Source of the DNA: Paracentrotus lividus
Lineage: Eukaryota > Echinodermata > Echinoidea > Camarodonta > Echinidae
Direction of reading: 5' to 3'
Assembly: GCA_940671915.1 (NCBI GenBank)
Contig: CALNVZ010001263.1
Span: 19,631-83,630 of the forward strand
DNA length: 64,000 nucleotides
The notes under the pieces are model-generated. The model did no database searches. It was not told where the DNA came from and saw only the letters and a list, made by a program, of their open reading frames with translations. The translations under genes and the position numbers were made by a program. Shown here piece by piece: positions 21,774-33,122 of this stretch (position 1 is its first letter; every line of letters starts with the position of its first letter).

Positions 21774-24700
21774 GGGGGCCGTCATACTGAGGTCGTTTTA
21801 TAACGTTCTATAACGTTCTTGCCCGTTATTAAAAAAATTGCTGAACGGGCTTTGGTCGGGTTGGAACTTAAAACTTTGAAAAATAATTTCTTGAATACGA
21901 TACTAGGCAGTTCATACATAGTTCTCGTTACGTCAATTCCGTCTTTATCGCGTCCGCAATACGTTGTTATCCAGTTCAGACCGCGTAAACAGCTCGTTCA
22001 CTAGTATACCGTTCGTAGCACGTCCAAACCGTCACTAAAGTGCCTATGCGCAGCATGACAAAAGTTAGGTACCATGTTCGTAGTACGTCCTTCTCGTTCA
22101 GAGTAAGCCCTACCCGTTTAAGGAACGTTGTCACTACGTTTAATTTTAGAACTGGAAGCCAGTACGATTTTTTTTAACATGTTAAAAAAAAATCGGAATG
22201 CCTTTCCGTTCTCTCCGTTCGGGCCCGTTCGCCAAGTTCGTAAACGGATTGTAAACGGTTTGTACTAGATTCTAAAAGGTCTGTACTACGTTCAGTCCGT
22301 TTGTAAACAGATTGAGCCCGTTCAACAAGAACTACCAAGAACGCAGTGAGAACTAGCTCAGTGTGACGGGAATTATGACATGCCGTTCTGTTTAAAAAAT
22401 GAAACGTATTGCTATCCAAGCCCGTGCTATAAAGTCCTGAGCAGATTGAAATAGGTCTCAAGTACGTCCACTCCGTGTGTACATAGATTAAGCCCGTTCT
22501 GCAATAATTTCAATAACATGGTAAGAACAATTGTTCAGTGTGATTGTAGTATAAGCGAATAGATTGATTGTATAAGCTATTTGATTGTCACACATTAATT
22601 GTTACAATTACAGAAATCTCACAACTTTTAGAATAAATACGAAAAACGGCCATTGGTCCGAAAACGAACGCGAACATTTGACCTAATTATTTCTGGATTT
22701 AGGGGGCCGTCACATTGAGGTCGTTCTGTAACGTTCTATAACGTTCTTGCCCGTTCTTAAAAAAATTGCTGAACGGGCTTTGGTCGGGTTGGAACTTATA
22801 ACTTTGAAAAATAATTTCTTGAATACGATTCTAGGCAGTTCATAAATAGTTCTCGTTACGTCAATTCCGTCTTTATCGCGTCCGCAATACGTTGTTATCC
22901 AGTTCAGACCGAGTAAACGGCTCGTTCACTCTATACCGTTCGTAGCACGTCCAAACCGTCACTAAAAGTGCCTATGCGCAGCCTGATAAAAGTTAGGTAC
23001 CATGTTCGTAGTACGTCCTTCTCGTTCAGAGTAAGTGCTACCCGTTTAAGGAACGTTGTCACTACGTTTAATTTTAGAACTGGAAGCCAGTACGAATTTT
23101 TGTTAACATGTTCAAAAAAATCGGAAAGCCTTTCCGTTCTCTCCGTTCGGCCCCGTTCGCCAAGTTCGTAAAAAGATTGTGAACGGTCTGTACTAGATTC
23201 TAAAAGGTCTGTACTACGTTCAGTCCGTGTGTAAACAGATCGAGCCCGTTCACCAAGAACTACCAAGAACGCAGTGAGAACTAGCTCAGTGTGACGGGAA
23301 TTATGACATGCCGTTGTGTTTAAAAATAGAAACGTATTGCTATCCAAGCCCGTGCTATAAAGTCCTGAGCAGATTGAAATAGGTCTCAAGTACGTCCACT
23401 CCGTGTGTACATAGATTAAGCCCGTTCTGCAATAATTTCAATAACATGGTAGGAAATTGTTCAGTGTGATAGTAGTATAAGCGAATAGATCAGCCGTTTA
23501 ATTGCCGCACATTAATTGTTACAATTACGGAAATCTCACAACCTTTAGAATAAATAAAAAAAAAGGCCATTGGTCCGAAAAGAACGCGTACATTTGACCT
23601 AATTATTTCTGGATTAAGATGAACAACGTTCGTATACAGTCCTCAATACGTCCATCACGTCTCTGCCTCGTCTGCAGTCCGTTTGTATCTAGTTAAAATC
23701 GGGTGAAAATGACCGTTTCCACGAAACAGAGCCAGTCTGAAACAATCCAAACCCGTCCCCAGTTAGTTGCAACACGTTCTTCATCTGTTCCAACTCGTTT
23801 CCAATGCGTTTCGTCCCGACCTAACTAGTTCTGGGTCGTTTTTAATCCATCAAAATCCATTTTTACTCGATCTTACGTCGACCAAACGGCCTCCAGAAAG
23901 TTCATCTCGTTCTTACTTCGTCATTATCCGTGGCTAGAACGTATTGAACGCAAATGCGTGCCCGTTTCCCATAAAAAAAACCTAGCCCATTTTTGCCAGA
24001 CCTCATGCGTCTTCGTAACTTCAAGCTGATAATGAATATACAATGCTCGTTTGTAAGACGTCCTAGCACATCTTTAGAACGATTTAAGTACGGCAATTTC
24101 GTTCGTAGTACGTCCATCTCGTTTCAGGTACGTTGCCACCCCGTTAAATTTTAGGACGAGATGGGCGCCCGATTTTTTTGAACACTTTTGTGAAAATCCG
24201 ACCGAGCTAGTCCATGAAGTTCGTAAACAGATCGTAAGAAGTATTAACTACGTCTACTCAGTTTAGGGGGCCGTCACACTGAGGTCGTTCTATAACGTTC
24301 TTGCCCGTTTTTGCCCGTTTTTAAAAAAAATGCTGAACGGGCTTTGGTCGGGTTGGAACTTATAACTTTGAAAAATAATTTCTTGAATACGATGCTAGGC
24401 AGTTCATAAATAGTTCTCGTTACGTCAATTCCGTCTTTATCGCGTCCGCAATACGTTGTTATCCAGTTCAGAACGAGTAAACTGCTCGTTCACTCTATAC
24501 CGTTCGTAGCACGTCCAAACGGTCACTAAAAGTGCCTATGCGCAGCATGATAAAAGTTAGGTACCACGTTCGTAGTACGTCCTTCTCGTTCAGAGTAAGT
24601 CCTACCCGTTTAAGGAACGTTGTCACTACGTTTAATTTTAGAACTTGAATAATTAATATAGAATGCTCGTTTGTATGACGTCCTAGCACATCTTTAGAAC

Positions 24701-25030
24701 GATTTAAGTACGGCAATTTCGTTTGTAGTACGTCCATCTCGTTTCAGGTACGTTGCCACCCCGTTAAATTTTAGGACGAGATGGGCGCCCGATTTTTTTG
24801 AACACTTTTTTGGAAATCCGACCGAGCTAGTCTATGAAGTTCGCAAACAGATCGTAAGAAGTATTTACTACGTCCACTCAGTTTACACACAGACCTTGCC
24901 CGTTCGGCAAAATTTGCAAGGACGTAGTAGGAACGAGCTCAGTGTGACGGGGGTATTACACACTGACTATGCCCGTTCGGCAAAATTTGCAAGGACGTAG
25001 TAGGAGCGAGCTCAGTGTGACGGGGGTATA
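21774..25030 (+). mobile_element. Three head-to-tail GTCACACTGA-family units
   Basis: GGGGGCCGTCATACTGAGG-type starts appear at 21774, 22701 and 24265 in the same orientation, each followed by TAACGTTCTTGCCCGTT and TGCTGAACGGGCTTTGGTCG. Unit 1 is ~0.9 kb, unit 2 ~1.56 kb, unit 3 ~0.7 kb. The array ends with a doubled terminus CAGTGTGACGGGGGTA at 24950 and 25020. Units 1 and 3 look like internal deletions of unit 2. TA-rich flanks but no clean target duplication. Minus-strand frames reaching 152 codons have no recognised domain and differ between units. Confidence 0.75.
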
Positions 25031-25411
25031 AGCAAAACACCAAATTATAAAGGGGAAATGTTATTATGAATTGTGTAATGTGTGTTTAGGTGCGTATGTG
25101 ATGATCTGCATGTGCGTTTGTGAGGGGGGAATGGGTGTGTGTGTGGGTTTGCGTTTGTTTCTAAGATTCTTCAATCTATTTGGCGCAAGTGAGATTTTAC
25201 CTTCTTCTGAAGATTGTCTGTTACTCAGTCAAGCGTGCAAAGAACCAAATTAAAAGGGCACCAACAAATATTGGGAGGATGACTCTACTAAAACGTATCA
25301 TGAACCCCATAATTAAATGTTCATGCTTCAAACAGGACAACTTCAAGGTGATGGGACATTCTTTTTGACTCACTCTGTATAGACGTGCACGCCCACCCCT
25401 TCCATCACCGC

Positions 25412-25413
<2 letters not shown>

Positions 25414-25484
<71 letters not shown>
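25414..25484. repeat. Poly-A run (~71)
   Basis: One of the longest homopolymers in the window, between the element ending at 25377 and the family copy starting at 25507. Its length is liable to sequencing error. Confidence 0.95.
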
Positions 25485-25488
<4 letters not shown>

Positions 25489-25506
25489 TGAACGTGCATT
25501 GTAGTA

Positions 25507-25915
25507 GGGGAGACCGGGGACAATTGTAACACGCGGCAATTGTAACATGGGCTCCCATCCCTGGCAGAAACACGCTATAAACTTAAAATTTGTACAGAGC
25601 ATGCGTATTTCATCGCTCCACATGCTGTAAGAGTGTTAGCAGATTTAATGGTTCGTGGAACTTTCTACAAGCAGAAAAATTGTTTTTTGAGCAGGAAAGT
25701 AATATTTCACATTACCCATTGTTTTTCTTCTGGACAAATATGTGGATGAGCTACGGCTGTCATTTTTATATATTTAAAAATTATTTTTTAGGCCACATTT
25801 TGCTAACGTTTCAACGATGAATACCTAAGCTAAGATAGAAAAAAAATCTCTCCAAAATATGGTCACCTCTGTCAGGGGCAATTGTAACAAGATGTTACAA
25901 TTGCCCTTAAAGGAT
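25507..25915. mobile_element. GGGGACAATTGTAACA-family element, partial
   Basis: Starts GGGGAGACCGGGGACAATTG after TA. It matches, in the opposite direction, about 400 bp of the complete copy at 44998-45947, including GGGCTCCCATCCCT and a block around AGTTCCACGAACC. The right terminus is missing; a motif GGGGCAATTGTAACAAG lies at 25875. Non-coding. Confidence 0.75.
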
Positions 25916-26067
25916 TGTTCTGTTTCTGTTTCTGTTAAAGTAACTCCCGTAGGAACTCGCGCTGTATTCTCAGAAATGTATCCTTTTTATTTGGGGGGGG
26001 GGGGGGGAAATGACAAAGAATGACAAAACTCACATATTAAATATTATAGATATAGTGAATGCCATGA
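25916..26067. other. Short spacer with G-run
   Basis: Contains a CTGTTTCTGTTTCTGTT repeat and a run of ~13 G near 25995. Nothing else seen. Confidence 0.6.
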
Positions 26068-26187
26068 GGGGCAATAGTTGTTTCTAAAGCTCGAGGGGGC
26101 CTTCCATCCAGCTATGACCCCGAGGCTTGCCGAGGGGTCATAGCTGGATGGAAGGCCCCCGAGAGCCTTTAGAAACAACTATGCCCC
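26068..26187. repeat. 57 bp-arm palindrome (hairpin) with CCGAGG core
   Basis: GGGGCAATAGTTGTTTCTAA then the CGAGGGGGCC-GTCATAG region at 26068-26125 faces its near-perfect complement at 26130-26187, with a loop of four bases. A third, degenerate half (GGGGTCATAGTAGGATGGAA) follows at 26278-26320. It borders the Crypton-like exon on its 3' side and may be part of the same mobile unit; that link is inferred from position only. Confidence 0.8.
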
Positions 26188-26404
26188 GAATATTAAGGCA
26201 GTAACTATATATTTTATATAACGAAGAAAAACTCTGACATGTTTTGTTTTTCTCCGGTAATACGTCCAATTACCTGAGGGGTCATAGTAGGATGGAAGGC
26301 CCCCCAGTCGAGGCTTTAAAAACAACTACAGTGTTTGCCTAGCATACTGAACAAAACAAAAACAAAAACATGAATCAATGAAAGGTTCTGATGTAGATCT
26401 AGAC

Positions 26405-26564
26405 CTATTAGTATTAGTATATTAGTTTCATGTAGGTATTGTTCAAAAACATTCACGGCAAATTTCACGGAATTTTTAGTGTTCTTACTTTCTGCTGCAT
26501 GAATTAAATCACGCAATTGATCTTCATCCAAAAATTCGAATCGCGGAACGCTGTCCTGTGCCAT
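26405..26564 (-). CDS. Crypton-like N-terminal exon (partial)
   Basis: From ATG at 26564 on the minus strand the frame encodes MAQDSVPRFEFLDEDQLRDL, then an alanine/glutamate-rich turn and SKNTKNSVKFAVNVFEQYL. The pattern R-F, a D/E-rich helix, then a K-N-T-K...A-V-N-V-F...Y-L core is typical of the first exon of Crypton-type tyrosine recombinases and the related KCTD/ZMYM-linked proteins of marine invertebrates, where it precedes the recombinase domain. The exon probably runs to a donor near 26405 (AG|GTCTAG), after which no recombinase is seen to the left. The frame also stays open upstream of this ATG to 26609. It is divergent to the NLR gene, 560 bp away. Family call moderately sure; function as a gene uncertain. 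Confidence 0.5.
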
Positions 26565-26859
26565 TGTTGCATTAAATTCACGTAAAAAAGGTAAACAAAT
26601 ATAATCCAAATCGACCGCTTCGAAAGTTTCGTACCGTCTGAGCTGCGCAATCGTCCGTAGCGTAGCAACCTAATGTTAATTTTAGCTATCAATTTATTGC
26701 ATTAATTGCGAATATACGGTGTCTGCGCTCGCACAAAACACGCATCGTATCAACAATTGACTGCCGTTGAAAAAATGACTATTGAAAACGACTATTGAAC
26801 GATGACTATTGAACGCTCAGCCTCCCTGGCCAGGCCTGGCTAAAACTATGACCAGACTT

Positions 26860-26872
26860 TTGACCAATCAGA
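26860..26872. promoter_or_regulatory. CCAAT-box-like site between divergent exons
   Basis: TTGACCAATCAGAGG contains a full CCAAT box with the usual flanks (CCAATCAG). It lies between the minus-strand Crypton-like exon and the plus-strand NLR gene. Role as a promoter element is inferred from motif and position. Confidence 0.3.
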
Positions 26873-27123
26873 GGACAGGATTATTCAACATTCTTAGCCT
26901 GAGTTATATAAATTATATTAATGTTGGCATAAATAGTCATTTTTTTTTACTATGACGCCATAAAACTCAATTAGAATGGCATAGCCATACGTATTGTGCG
27001 TCTTATACAAATACCTGGTATTGTCACGTGTCTTTTGATAAGTGGTCCATTTATCAAATGGCAAGTGACATTTGCTTTTCTTTTTTTTTCAGTTAACACT
27101 TTTCCTAATCCGGAATACCCTTC

Positions 27124-29494
27124 ATGATGAAAAAAACACATTCCCGTAACGACAAATATGACAAAGAGACGCCCAAGCAGAGGAGGGGTGACAAACCAAG
27201 TACAAGGTATATTATTTTACCCATGTTGATCATTTGCTCTATAATATAAGTATAACTAACAAATTTGGTTTTTAATTAAGGTAGATCAACATTGTATTAA
27301 AAAATATTATTCAAGGTGCATTTTTCATAAAAGTTTGTTCCATATTTATTTTATATTTCAGTGATCAATCTTCAAGCAAAGAACTAGAATTTGATGAAAT
27401 AATCCTCAAGGTAGCTGAATCATTACCAGACGATGGTGATGTAAGGAGACTAGGCTTAAAACTAGGGATCAACAAGTCTGCTATCAAGCGTGCATTGGCG
27501 ACCAATCGGGCTGATGGTGTAAAGACAAGCAATGGTAACGTAGTGATGCTTCAGAACTGGGCAGAGACAAAGACATCGTCCGAGCAGCTCCCAACTCTTA
27601 GAGATGCTCTCAAGAAGGTGGAATTGATTGAAATAGAAGAGACATGTCTGCCAAGAAGCACGACAGGTAACAATAGCCACACCACTCTCGTAAATCTCTC
27701 TTCGTATTCTTTGCAATGAAATTTCTTGTCAACAACATTCATGCTGATATTTTGATCTTTGAATATGAAAAATACATTATGGATTACAGTTTTGTAAACA
27801 AGACCTAAAAATCAAAATATATTCCTTTGAATAAATTCATTTTGGAAAATTAAAGAAATTCCATACCAAAATTAATATACTCATTCGAAACGGTGCAATA
27901 ATAAAAAAATTAAACATTAATGAAACACCCCCCCCCCCTTATTTTTTTTTCTCATTCAGGTGAAGATCGTACTATGCCACATGAGATGCTAAGATTAAGA
28001 GATCAGTTGAAGAGTAGATATCGTAAGATATATAGTGAGGTTAAAACATCGCCAATGGATCCTGAGTCACGGACATGGCTGCAGCATGTCTACGTCAGTC
28101 TGGTGTTGATGCTTGGACTGAGAGGTGATAAAGAAAAACCAATAGATTACGAGGATCTATTTAAATACATCAAAACTGAAACACCCAAAGGATTCGTAAC
28201 TCGATTATCTTTCATTGGAGAAGCTGGAGTCGGGAAATCGACGTTGTTTGCCAAGATTGCTCTTGATTGGGCCGAGGGTAAAATTCTTCAAGAAGTCGGT
28301 CTCCTATTTCTGGAATCATTTCGAGAGATCGAAGAGAGTAAGTTCTTCGGGGACATTGTGATGAACCATTTTCCAGATGAAACGGATATAAAAGGTGAAC
28401 AGGTGGATGACTATATCAGAAAACATAAAAGAAAGGTTTTTATCTTACTGGACGGACTGGACGAGGCAAAGATTGACATCAACATGTCAAATCGCAATAG
28501 TTCCGTTGTATCGATTGTAAGAGTAGAAGGATTTATTGACACCCCAGTTCTAATCACCACACGTCCTTTTGGAGCTAATCAAATCAAAAGTATTGGAAAG
28601 ATCCGTGATCACTATACGTTTATACAAGTTAAGGGTTTCACGCAGGAAAATGTATCGAAGTACGTCGAGCAGTATTTCAAAGAGGACAGAGACTCTGCTG
28701 CTACTCTCATTCAATACTTCAAAACAAATGAAGTTGTCGCTCAACACATGGCACCCATCCCAATCTTCTGTTGCATGCTTTGTTACATGTGGAAAACACC
28801 ATCTACACGGGGAAGCCTAATGGACATGAGAACATTACCACAACTCCTAGATCTTCTTGTATTTTCACTTCAAGAACAATACTGTTCTAAAGACAATGAC
28901 ACCGACGGATCATATCAAACCCACTTTCAGGAAGCTAATATGAGTTTGAAAGAGGTTGGAAGGGTAGCATTCCGTGGATTACTAGATAAACAGCTCATCT
29001 TCGACGAAGGCGCTATCGAATCGGAGACTGGAACGATCGCTTGTAAGGTCGGGATTCTAACTGGGGTGAAGAGACTAGCAACAATGCAAATCAGAAAAAG
29101 TCAGGGAAAGCAATTCATCCATGAATTCTCCTTCCCTCACAAACTCCTGCAAGAATACACATCAAGCTTCTACCTTGCATCGCTCTTCGAAGATGATCGC
29201 CCACAGTTCAACAGATTCCTAGGAGACAAGGTGCTAAAAGACTACGAGGAATTTCGATATGTCTTGTACTTCACTGCAGCACGCCGAGGGGAAGTAGGCA
29301 AATCGTTGATGGAAGCTCTTTGTCAGAGGGTTGGTGACTTAGGTTTCATCATGGAGGTTGCTTTTCAGTGTCATGATACAGAAGCCACAATGGAACCTGT
29401 CAGGTATCTGTTGAAATCACAGTCATCACTTCACTTCGATCGTAGATCCATCACTCCTTATTTCTTCGTATTTGAGACATTAGGGAAAGAGGTT
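27124..29494 (+). CDS. Death-NACHT NLR-type receptor, three coding exons
   Basis: Exons 27124-27206, 27362-27666 and 27960-29494 join in phase to 641 codons. The first exon opens after acceptor TTTTTTTTTCAG (27090-27092), which implies an upstream 5' UTR exon; an in-frame TAA lies between it and the ATG. Donors are AAG|GTAT, CAG|GTAA and GTT|GTAAGT; acceptors are TTTCAG and ATTCAG. Residues about 40-120 form a Death-fold domain (LKVAESLP, LGLKLGINKSAIKRAL, VVMLQNWAE). A NACHT ATPase follows: Walker A GEAGVGKST at 216-224, Walker B ILLDGLDE at 291-298, sensor-like TTRP at 329-332, and the helical region with PHKLLQEYTSSFYLASL near 520. Such proteins are cytosolic innate-immune sensors, greatly expanded in sea urchins, where a leucine-rich-repeat part follows. 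None is found here. If the last donor is unused, the frame ends at 29539. Frame is intact, so likely a real gene, incomplete in this window. Confidence 0.88.
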
Positions 29495-29514
29495 GTAAGT
29501 ATTAAAACACGTGT

Positions 29515-29715
29515 TTATTTTTATTTTTTGATTGATTGATTGAAAATCACATTTATTTCCTTCATAAACAAAAAGTAAATATTGATTAACATCTTAAACG
29601 GATACAGTATACAAAAATGAATTTACAAATTGAGAATAAAGGGGGCGAAAACCCGAAAAGATTAGCTTGTGTTGGGCACGCCTTCACAAGAAAATTACAG
29701 TGAGAAATCGTATTT
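29515..29715 (-). mobile_element. LINE 3' end (non-coding tail)
   Basis: On the minus strand GAAGGCGTGCCCAACACAAG, a TTCGGGTTTTCGCCCCCTTT block and an AATAAATGTGATTTTCAATC end with tandem ATTGATTG-type units at 29525-29542. Short tandem tails after a GCCC...TTTCGGG block are usual in 3' UTRs of CR1/L2-like LINEs. Only the 3' end is present (5' truncation). It begins just after the last NLR donor, so it sits in the presumed intron. Clade inferred. Confidence 0.55.
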
Positions 29716-29726
29716 ATATACATATA

Positions 29727-30172
29727 CAGTCTGTTTAAAATAAAATGGTACAAGTGGAAAACATTTTTTTTATAGTATAAAGATTAATCACGACCTGCTA
29801 TTGTTTGATATTTGCATAAAGCAGGAAGATAAGACTTTCACCTGCAATTTTTTTCATCACATTTGGTGTTGTAGTTTTTGAAATATGACTAGTTTTCTAC
29901 AATCAAGAAAAATCAATTTTTCGCACGCCGTCCCATGCCTTTGTGTATAGGTTTCGCATAATGGCCATGAAGTGCTCAATTTCGATTTGTTCCTCGTCGC
30001 ACAAAATTTAACATACCTTTTGTTTTACGAAAGCAAATTAAACAAAACAAAGCGCACCAGTAAGGAAAATCTTTTGGCTTCATTTTGGTACCACATACAC
30101 ACGTTATTTTAAAATATTTCACACCTAAATAATTTTTTTTCCGACTGTACCATTTTTTTTTTACACAGACTG
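29727..30172. mobile_element. TA-flanked MITE with CAGTCTGT ends, copy 1
   Basis: CAGTCTGTTTAAAATAAAAT at 29727 mirrors TTTTTTTTTACACAGACTG ending at 30172; TA on both sides. Related copy at 60406-60845 shares internal blocks (TCTACAATCAAGAAAAATCA, GCATAATGGCCATGAA). Mariner-like by TA duplication and CAG ends. Confidence 0.75.
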
Positions 30173-30263
30173 TATATATATTTTTCTTTGACATTTGTAG
30201 AAAAATAAAGCTAGAAGTTATCATTATTATAGAAAGGAAAAGAGAGAAGAAAGAAGAATAGCA

Positions 30264-30910
30264 TCTCGGATGACGTCATCCGAGATTAGATCTGTACAAC
30301 CATTTATAAAGAATCCTAAACCAGGGGTATAGCAGGTTTAGAATTTGATATGGCTCTGCGAGTTTTATGTCGGAGGAAGCTAATTTCTCTATTTTCTCGT
30401 TAACTTGAAGCTAAAGGCTGTTCAAAATTTGCTTTAAAATGAGGTGCATTATTGAATTATCCACAACGATTTGATTAATATCATGTATATCATCAAAAAT
30501 GACATTGTCCGACAAGATTGACGTGTTAGTTTGGCCGAACATTATTCAAAAGTACAACTGACGCGAAAACCAGTGATAAACTATTGGTGGCAAGTCTTGT
30601 CATGATACGGGATAAGACGGATTTGGAACTAGTTTGAGACCAATTTGAGACGGGTTTGAAACGATTTTGAAACTAGTGGTGAAGACGTCACCAAGACGTC
30701 CGACGGTCTCCTGAGCTGAGTTTCCGCGACGTCTCATGACAAAAATAGAAAATGTTTAAATCACATGAATGTTTTTCGTCGCGCCGACTCATCCGAAACG
30801 TTTCCGAGATATTTCCCCGACAGAAAAAAAAGAAGAAAGAATTATCGGTGACGTCCTGGAGCGTCCGAGTCGCGGAGACGTCGCCGCGAAGTGAGATAGG
30901 CCTACCACCT
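30264..30910. mobile_element. GACGTCTC-type repeat, copy 1
   Basis: A block starting at GGATGACGTCATCCGAGA shares GGTTTAGAATTTGATATGGC, TTTTATGTCGGAGGAAGC and AACTTGAAG stretches with 54600-55780. It ends in a zone of GACGTC/GACGTCTC motifs. Ends not fixed. No gene. Confidence 0.65.
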
Positions 30911-31160
30911 CTATGGTTCGTGTTTCATGTAAGCCTGTAAAACCTGCCAGAATCGTGTCAGAAACGTAGGTGGCGGTATGTCATATACGTATCTACGACT
31001 CTGTCGACGATAGGCTACGACTACGACTTGCTTACACGCAAACAATTGACTAGCAATAGCTTGTATCCGCGAATACAATAGCCTCGATCTTCGCGCATCT
31101 CGCGGCTCGACTTCTCTTGTCGCAGCTTAAAATCAACCAAAATGTGAACTTGCGCACTAT
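30911..31160. other. Spacer, nothing recognised
   Basis: Moderately GC-rich (TACGACTACGACTTGC and similar). No frame or TIR identified. Confidence 0.5.
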
Positions 31161-31605
31161 AGTGGGGTATGTTATGTTATTCCGTAGAACTAAACTGCCA
31201 AAATTAATTTTCTAATTGTTTTGGCTTCTAAAGGGTCCCAACAAACCAAAAATGGAGGGGGTCAAATTTTCAGACCCCTCCTTCACTTCGTATTGGGCCT
31301 TTTAGGGGCGACATTTGGGCCCAATGTGTAAATTGTGTGTTTTCCTATCTATTTCGCACATTTTTCTCCAATTTGAGTGGCAAGTTGTCAAAAATGTCAG
31401 AGGAATTCACACTAAATAGTATTGCATCATAAATATTTACTTCCTTTACCGTTTAGGGGTCTCAAATTGCACAAGAATTGGGGAAACTGAAGGGCGGATG
31501 TATAAAATTCAGAAAAATGTGGCGTTTTACTTCCTTTTGGGCTAGAACGTCAAAATTAATGAGTAAAAATGATATTAAACATTGGAATAAATGATAGATA
31601 AATGT

Positions 31606-32788
31606 CACATCCCTTACCAAAGATGACTGCATATCAAGCAGTCCTTAAGCCTTCGAAGACATCTGACTGCTTCAACATTTGGCGAAGAAGCATTCATTAC
31701 CCTTCATAGACGTTTAGTAAGTATAATCATTACAATGATAGAATAATGTGTTTTACAGCAGATATTAGGATCATTTTGAGGAGGACAAAGCTGATATTGA
31801 TTGACTGAGGTCCCATGTACTGTATTTCATGTCATCATGCAAAAATCATGCATGTATATGTGAACCTATACAGTGGACCTTTAAATGTTTAAGACAAATA
31901 TGATAGTAACTATGTCTACGTTATTATCAATTATTACAGGGCTTTATAATATCTTATTTTGATGAGAATTATAATTAGATCATTTTTTTTATAGTTTTAT
32001 TATAACTGTAAGTTTTATTTAAGCATGTATTACTTGCTTTCCAAAACGTTTTTCATTTTATTTTTTTTATTTTCATTTGCTTCCTTTCATTCTAGGTATA
32101 TGCTTGTATTTTTTTTTCTTCTGATTTCTTGAAGTTGAAAATTAGCAGTTCGTCAACAGGACAAATACACATTTGAATTCCCATCAAATGAAGGGTTAAA
32201 CCTTGTGAGCAGTCAGAAACAAGCAGTCGGTTGGTGAAGGGCTGTAAAGGCTAATTCTAAATAGGCATTCAGAAATAAGCAGTCAGTCAATGAAGGCCTA
32301 ATTGACTGAAGGCTTATTCCTACTAAACAGTCTGAAATAGGCAGTCATAGTTGAAGGCTTAGCTAATTTGCATATTAACTTGGCTGTGGAAGGCCTATGG
32401 ACTGCTTATAAGCCTTCGAAGGCTAAGGAAGGCTTAACACGACTGCCTATTTAGAGCTTCAAAAAGAAGCAGTCGAAGCCTTAAATAGAGCTTCATTATA
32501 AGCAGTCAAAGCCTTATTTAGAGCCTCATTATAAGCAGTCGAAGCTTTATTTAGAGCTTCATTATACGCAGTCGAAGAGTTATTTAGAGCTTCATTATAA
32601 GCAGTCATAACTAATTTGCATATTAACCTGGCTGTGGGAAGGGCTATGGACTGCCTATAAGCCTTCAAAGGCTTACAGCAAACCATTGACATGTACGCTG
32701 CAAATAAAGTCATGTGACTGCTTGGCCCGACTGCTTGTGACTGCTTAAGTGACTGCTTAGAGAAGGCCTTCAGTTCGGTAAGGGGTAC
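31606..32788. mobile_element. CCCTTACC-ended MITE with AAGCAGTC repeats
   Basis: CACATCCCTTACCAAAGATG at the left faces TCAGTTCGGTAAGGGGTACC at the right. AAGCAGTC, GCCTTCGAAGG and GACTGCTT recur across it on both strands. It splits the left arm of the outermost element, which resumes at about 32790. Confidence 0.65.
32465..32610. repeat. 33 bp tandem array (~4 units)
   Basis: Units like AAGCAGTCGAAGCCTTATTT then AGAGCTTCATTAT, repeated about four times. A minus-strand frame reading A-Y-N-E-A-L-N-K repeats is produced by the period and is not a gene. Confidence 0.85.
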
Positions 32789-33075
32789 CATTTAAAAGGC
32801 TATTCTAGTCTATTTTAGCCTGTTAAAGGTAAAAATATACCCAAATTTAGTATTTTAACAGATGTATAATGTTACTTCGACAACAGATGGCGACAACCCA
32901 TTTTGATAAATTTTTCCAAAAATGCTTTTAAATATGAACTTCAGATCACTATAAATGCATATATGATCCGAAATTAAGAGAAAGTTAGAAATTTAATACT
33001 ATTACAAAGAGAATTTACTAAAACCATGCGTTTTGCTTTCTTTTTTTTTACAAATGGATTTAACGCCCACTGACC

Positions 33076-33079
<4 letters not shown>

Positions 33080-33121
<42 letters not shown>
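33080..33121. repeat. Poly-T run (~42)
   Basis: Long T homopolymer inside the outermost element. Read on the minus strand it could be a retroposon A-tail, but no body is recognised. Confidence 0.9.

Positions 33122-33122
<1 letters not shown>

Larger units (their letters stand above)
21216..25377. mobile_element. TA-flanked inverted-repeat element, CAGAGTGAGTCAA ends
   Basis: CAGAGTGAGTCAATAAAAAT at 21216 mirrors TTCTTTTTGACTCACTCTG ending at 25377, each flanked by TA (21214-21215 and 25378-25379). The inverted arms run about 210 bp inward (21216-21425 with 25165-25377), including TTGCGCCAAATAGATTG against its partner near 21400. TA duplication and CAG-type ends suggest a Tc1/mariner-like MITE. 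A CA-rich tract and three GTCACACTGA units have filled its middle. No transposase. Confidence 0.8.

Noticed and set aside
22931-23389. 152-codon minus frame, also seen in shorter form at 22174-22461 and 63566-63808
   Set aside because: Recurs only because the GTCACACTGA units recur; differences between copies are not codon-like and no domain is seen.
25405-25623. Minus frame with long phenylalanine run
   Set aside because: It is the poly-A homopolymer read on the other strand.
32459-32791. Minus-strand 110-codon frame with A-Y-N-E-A-L-N-K repeats
   Set aside because: Produced by a 33 bp tandem array inside a MITE.
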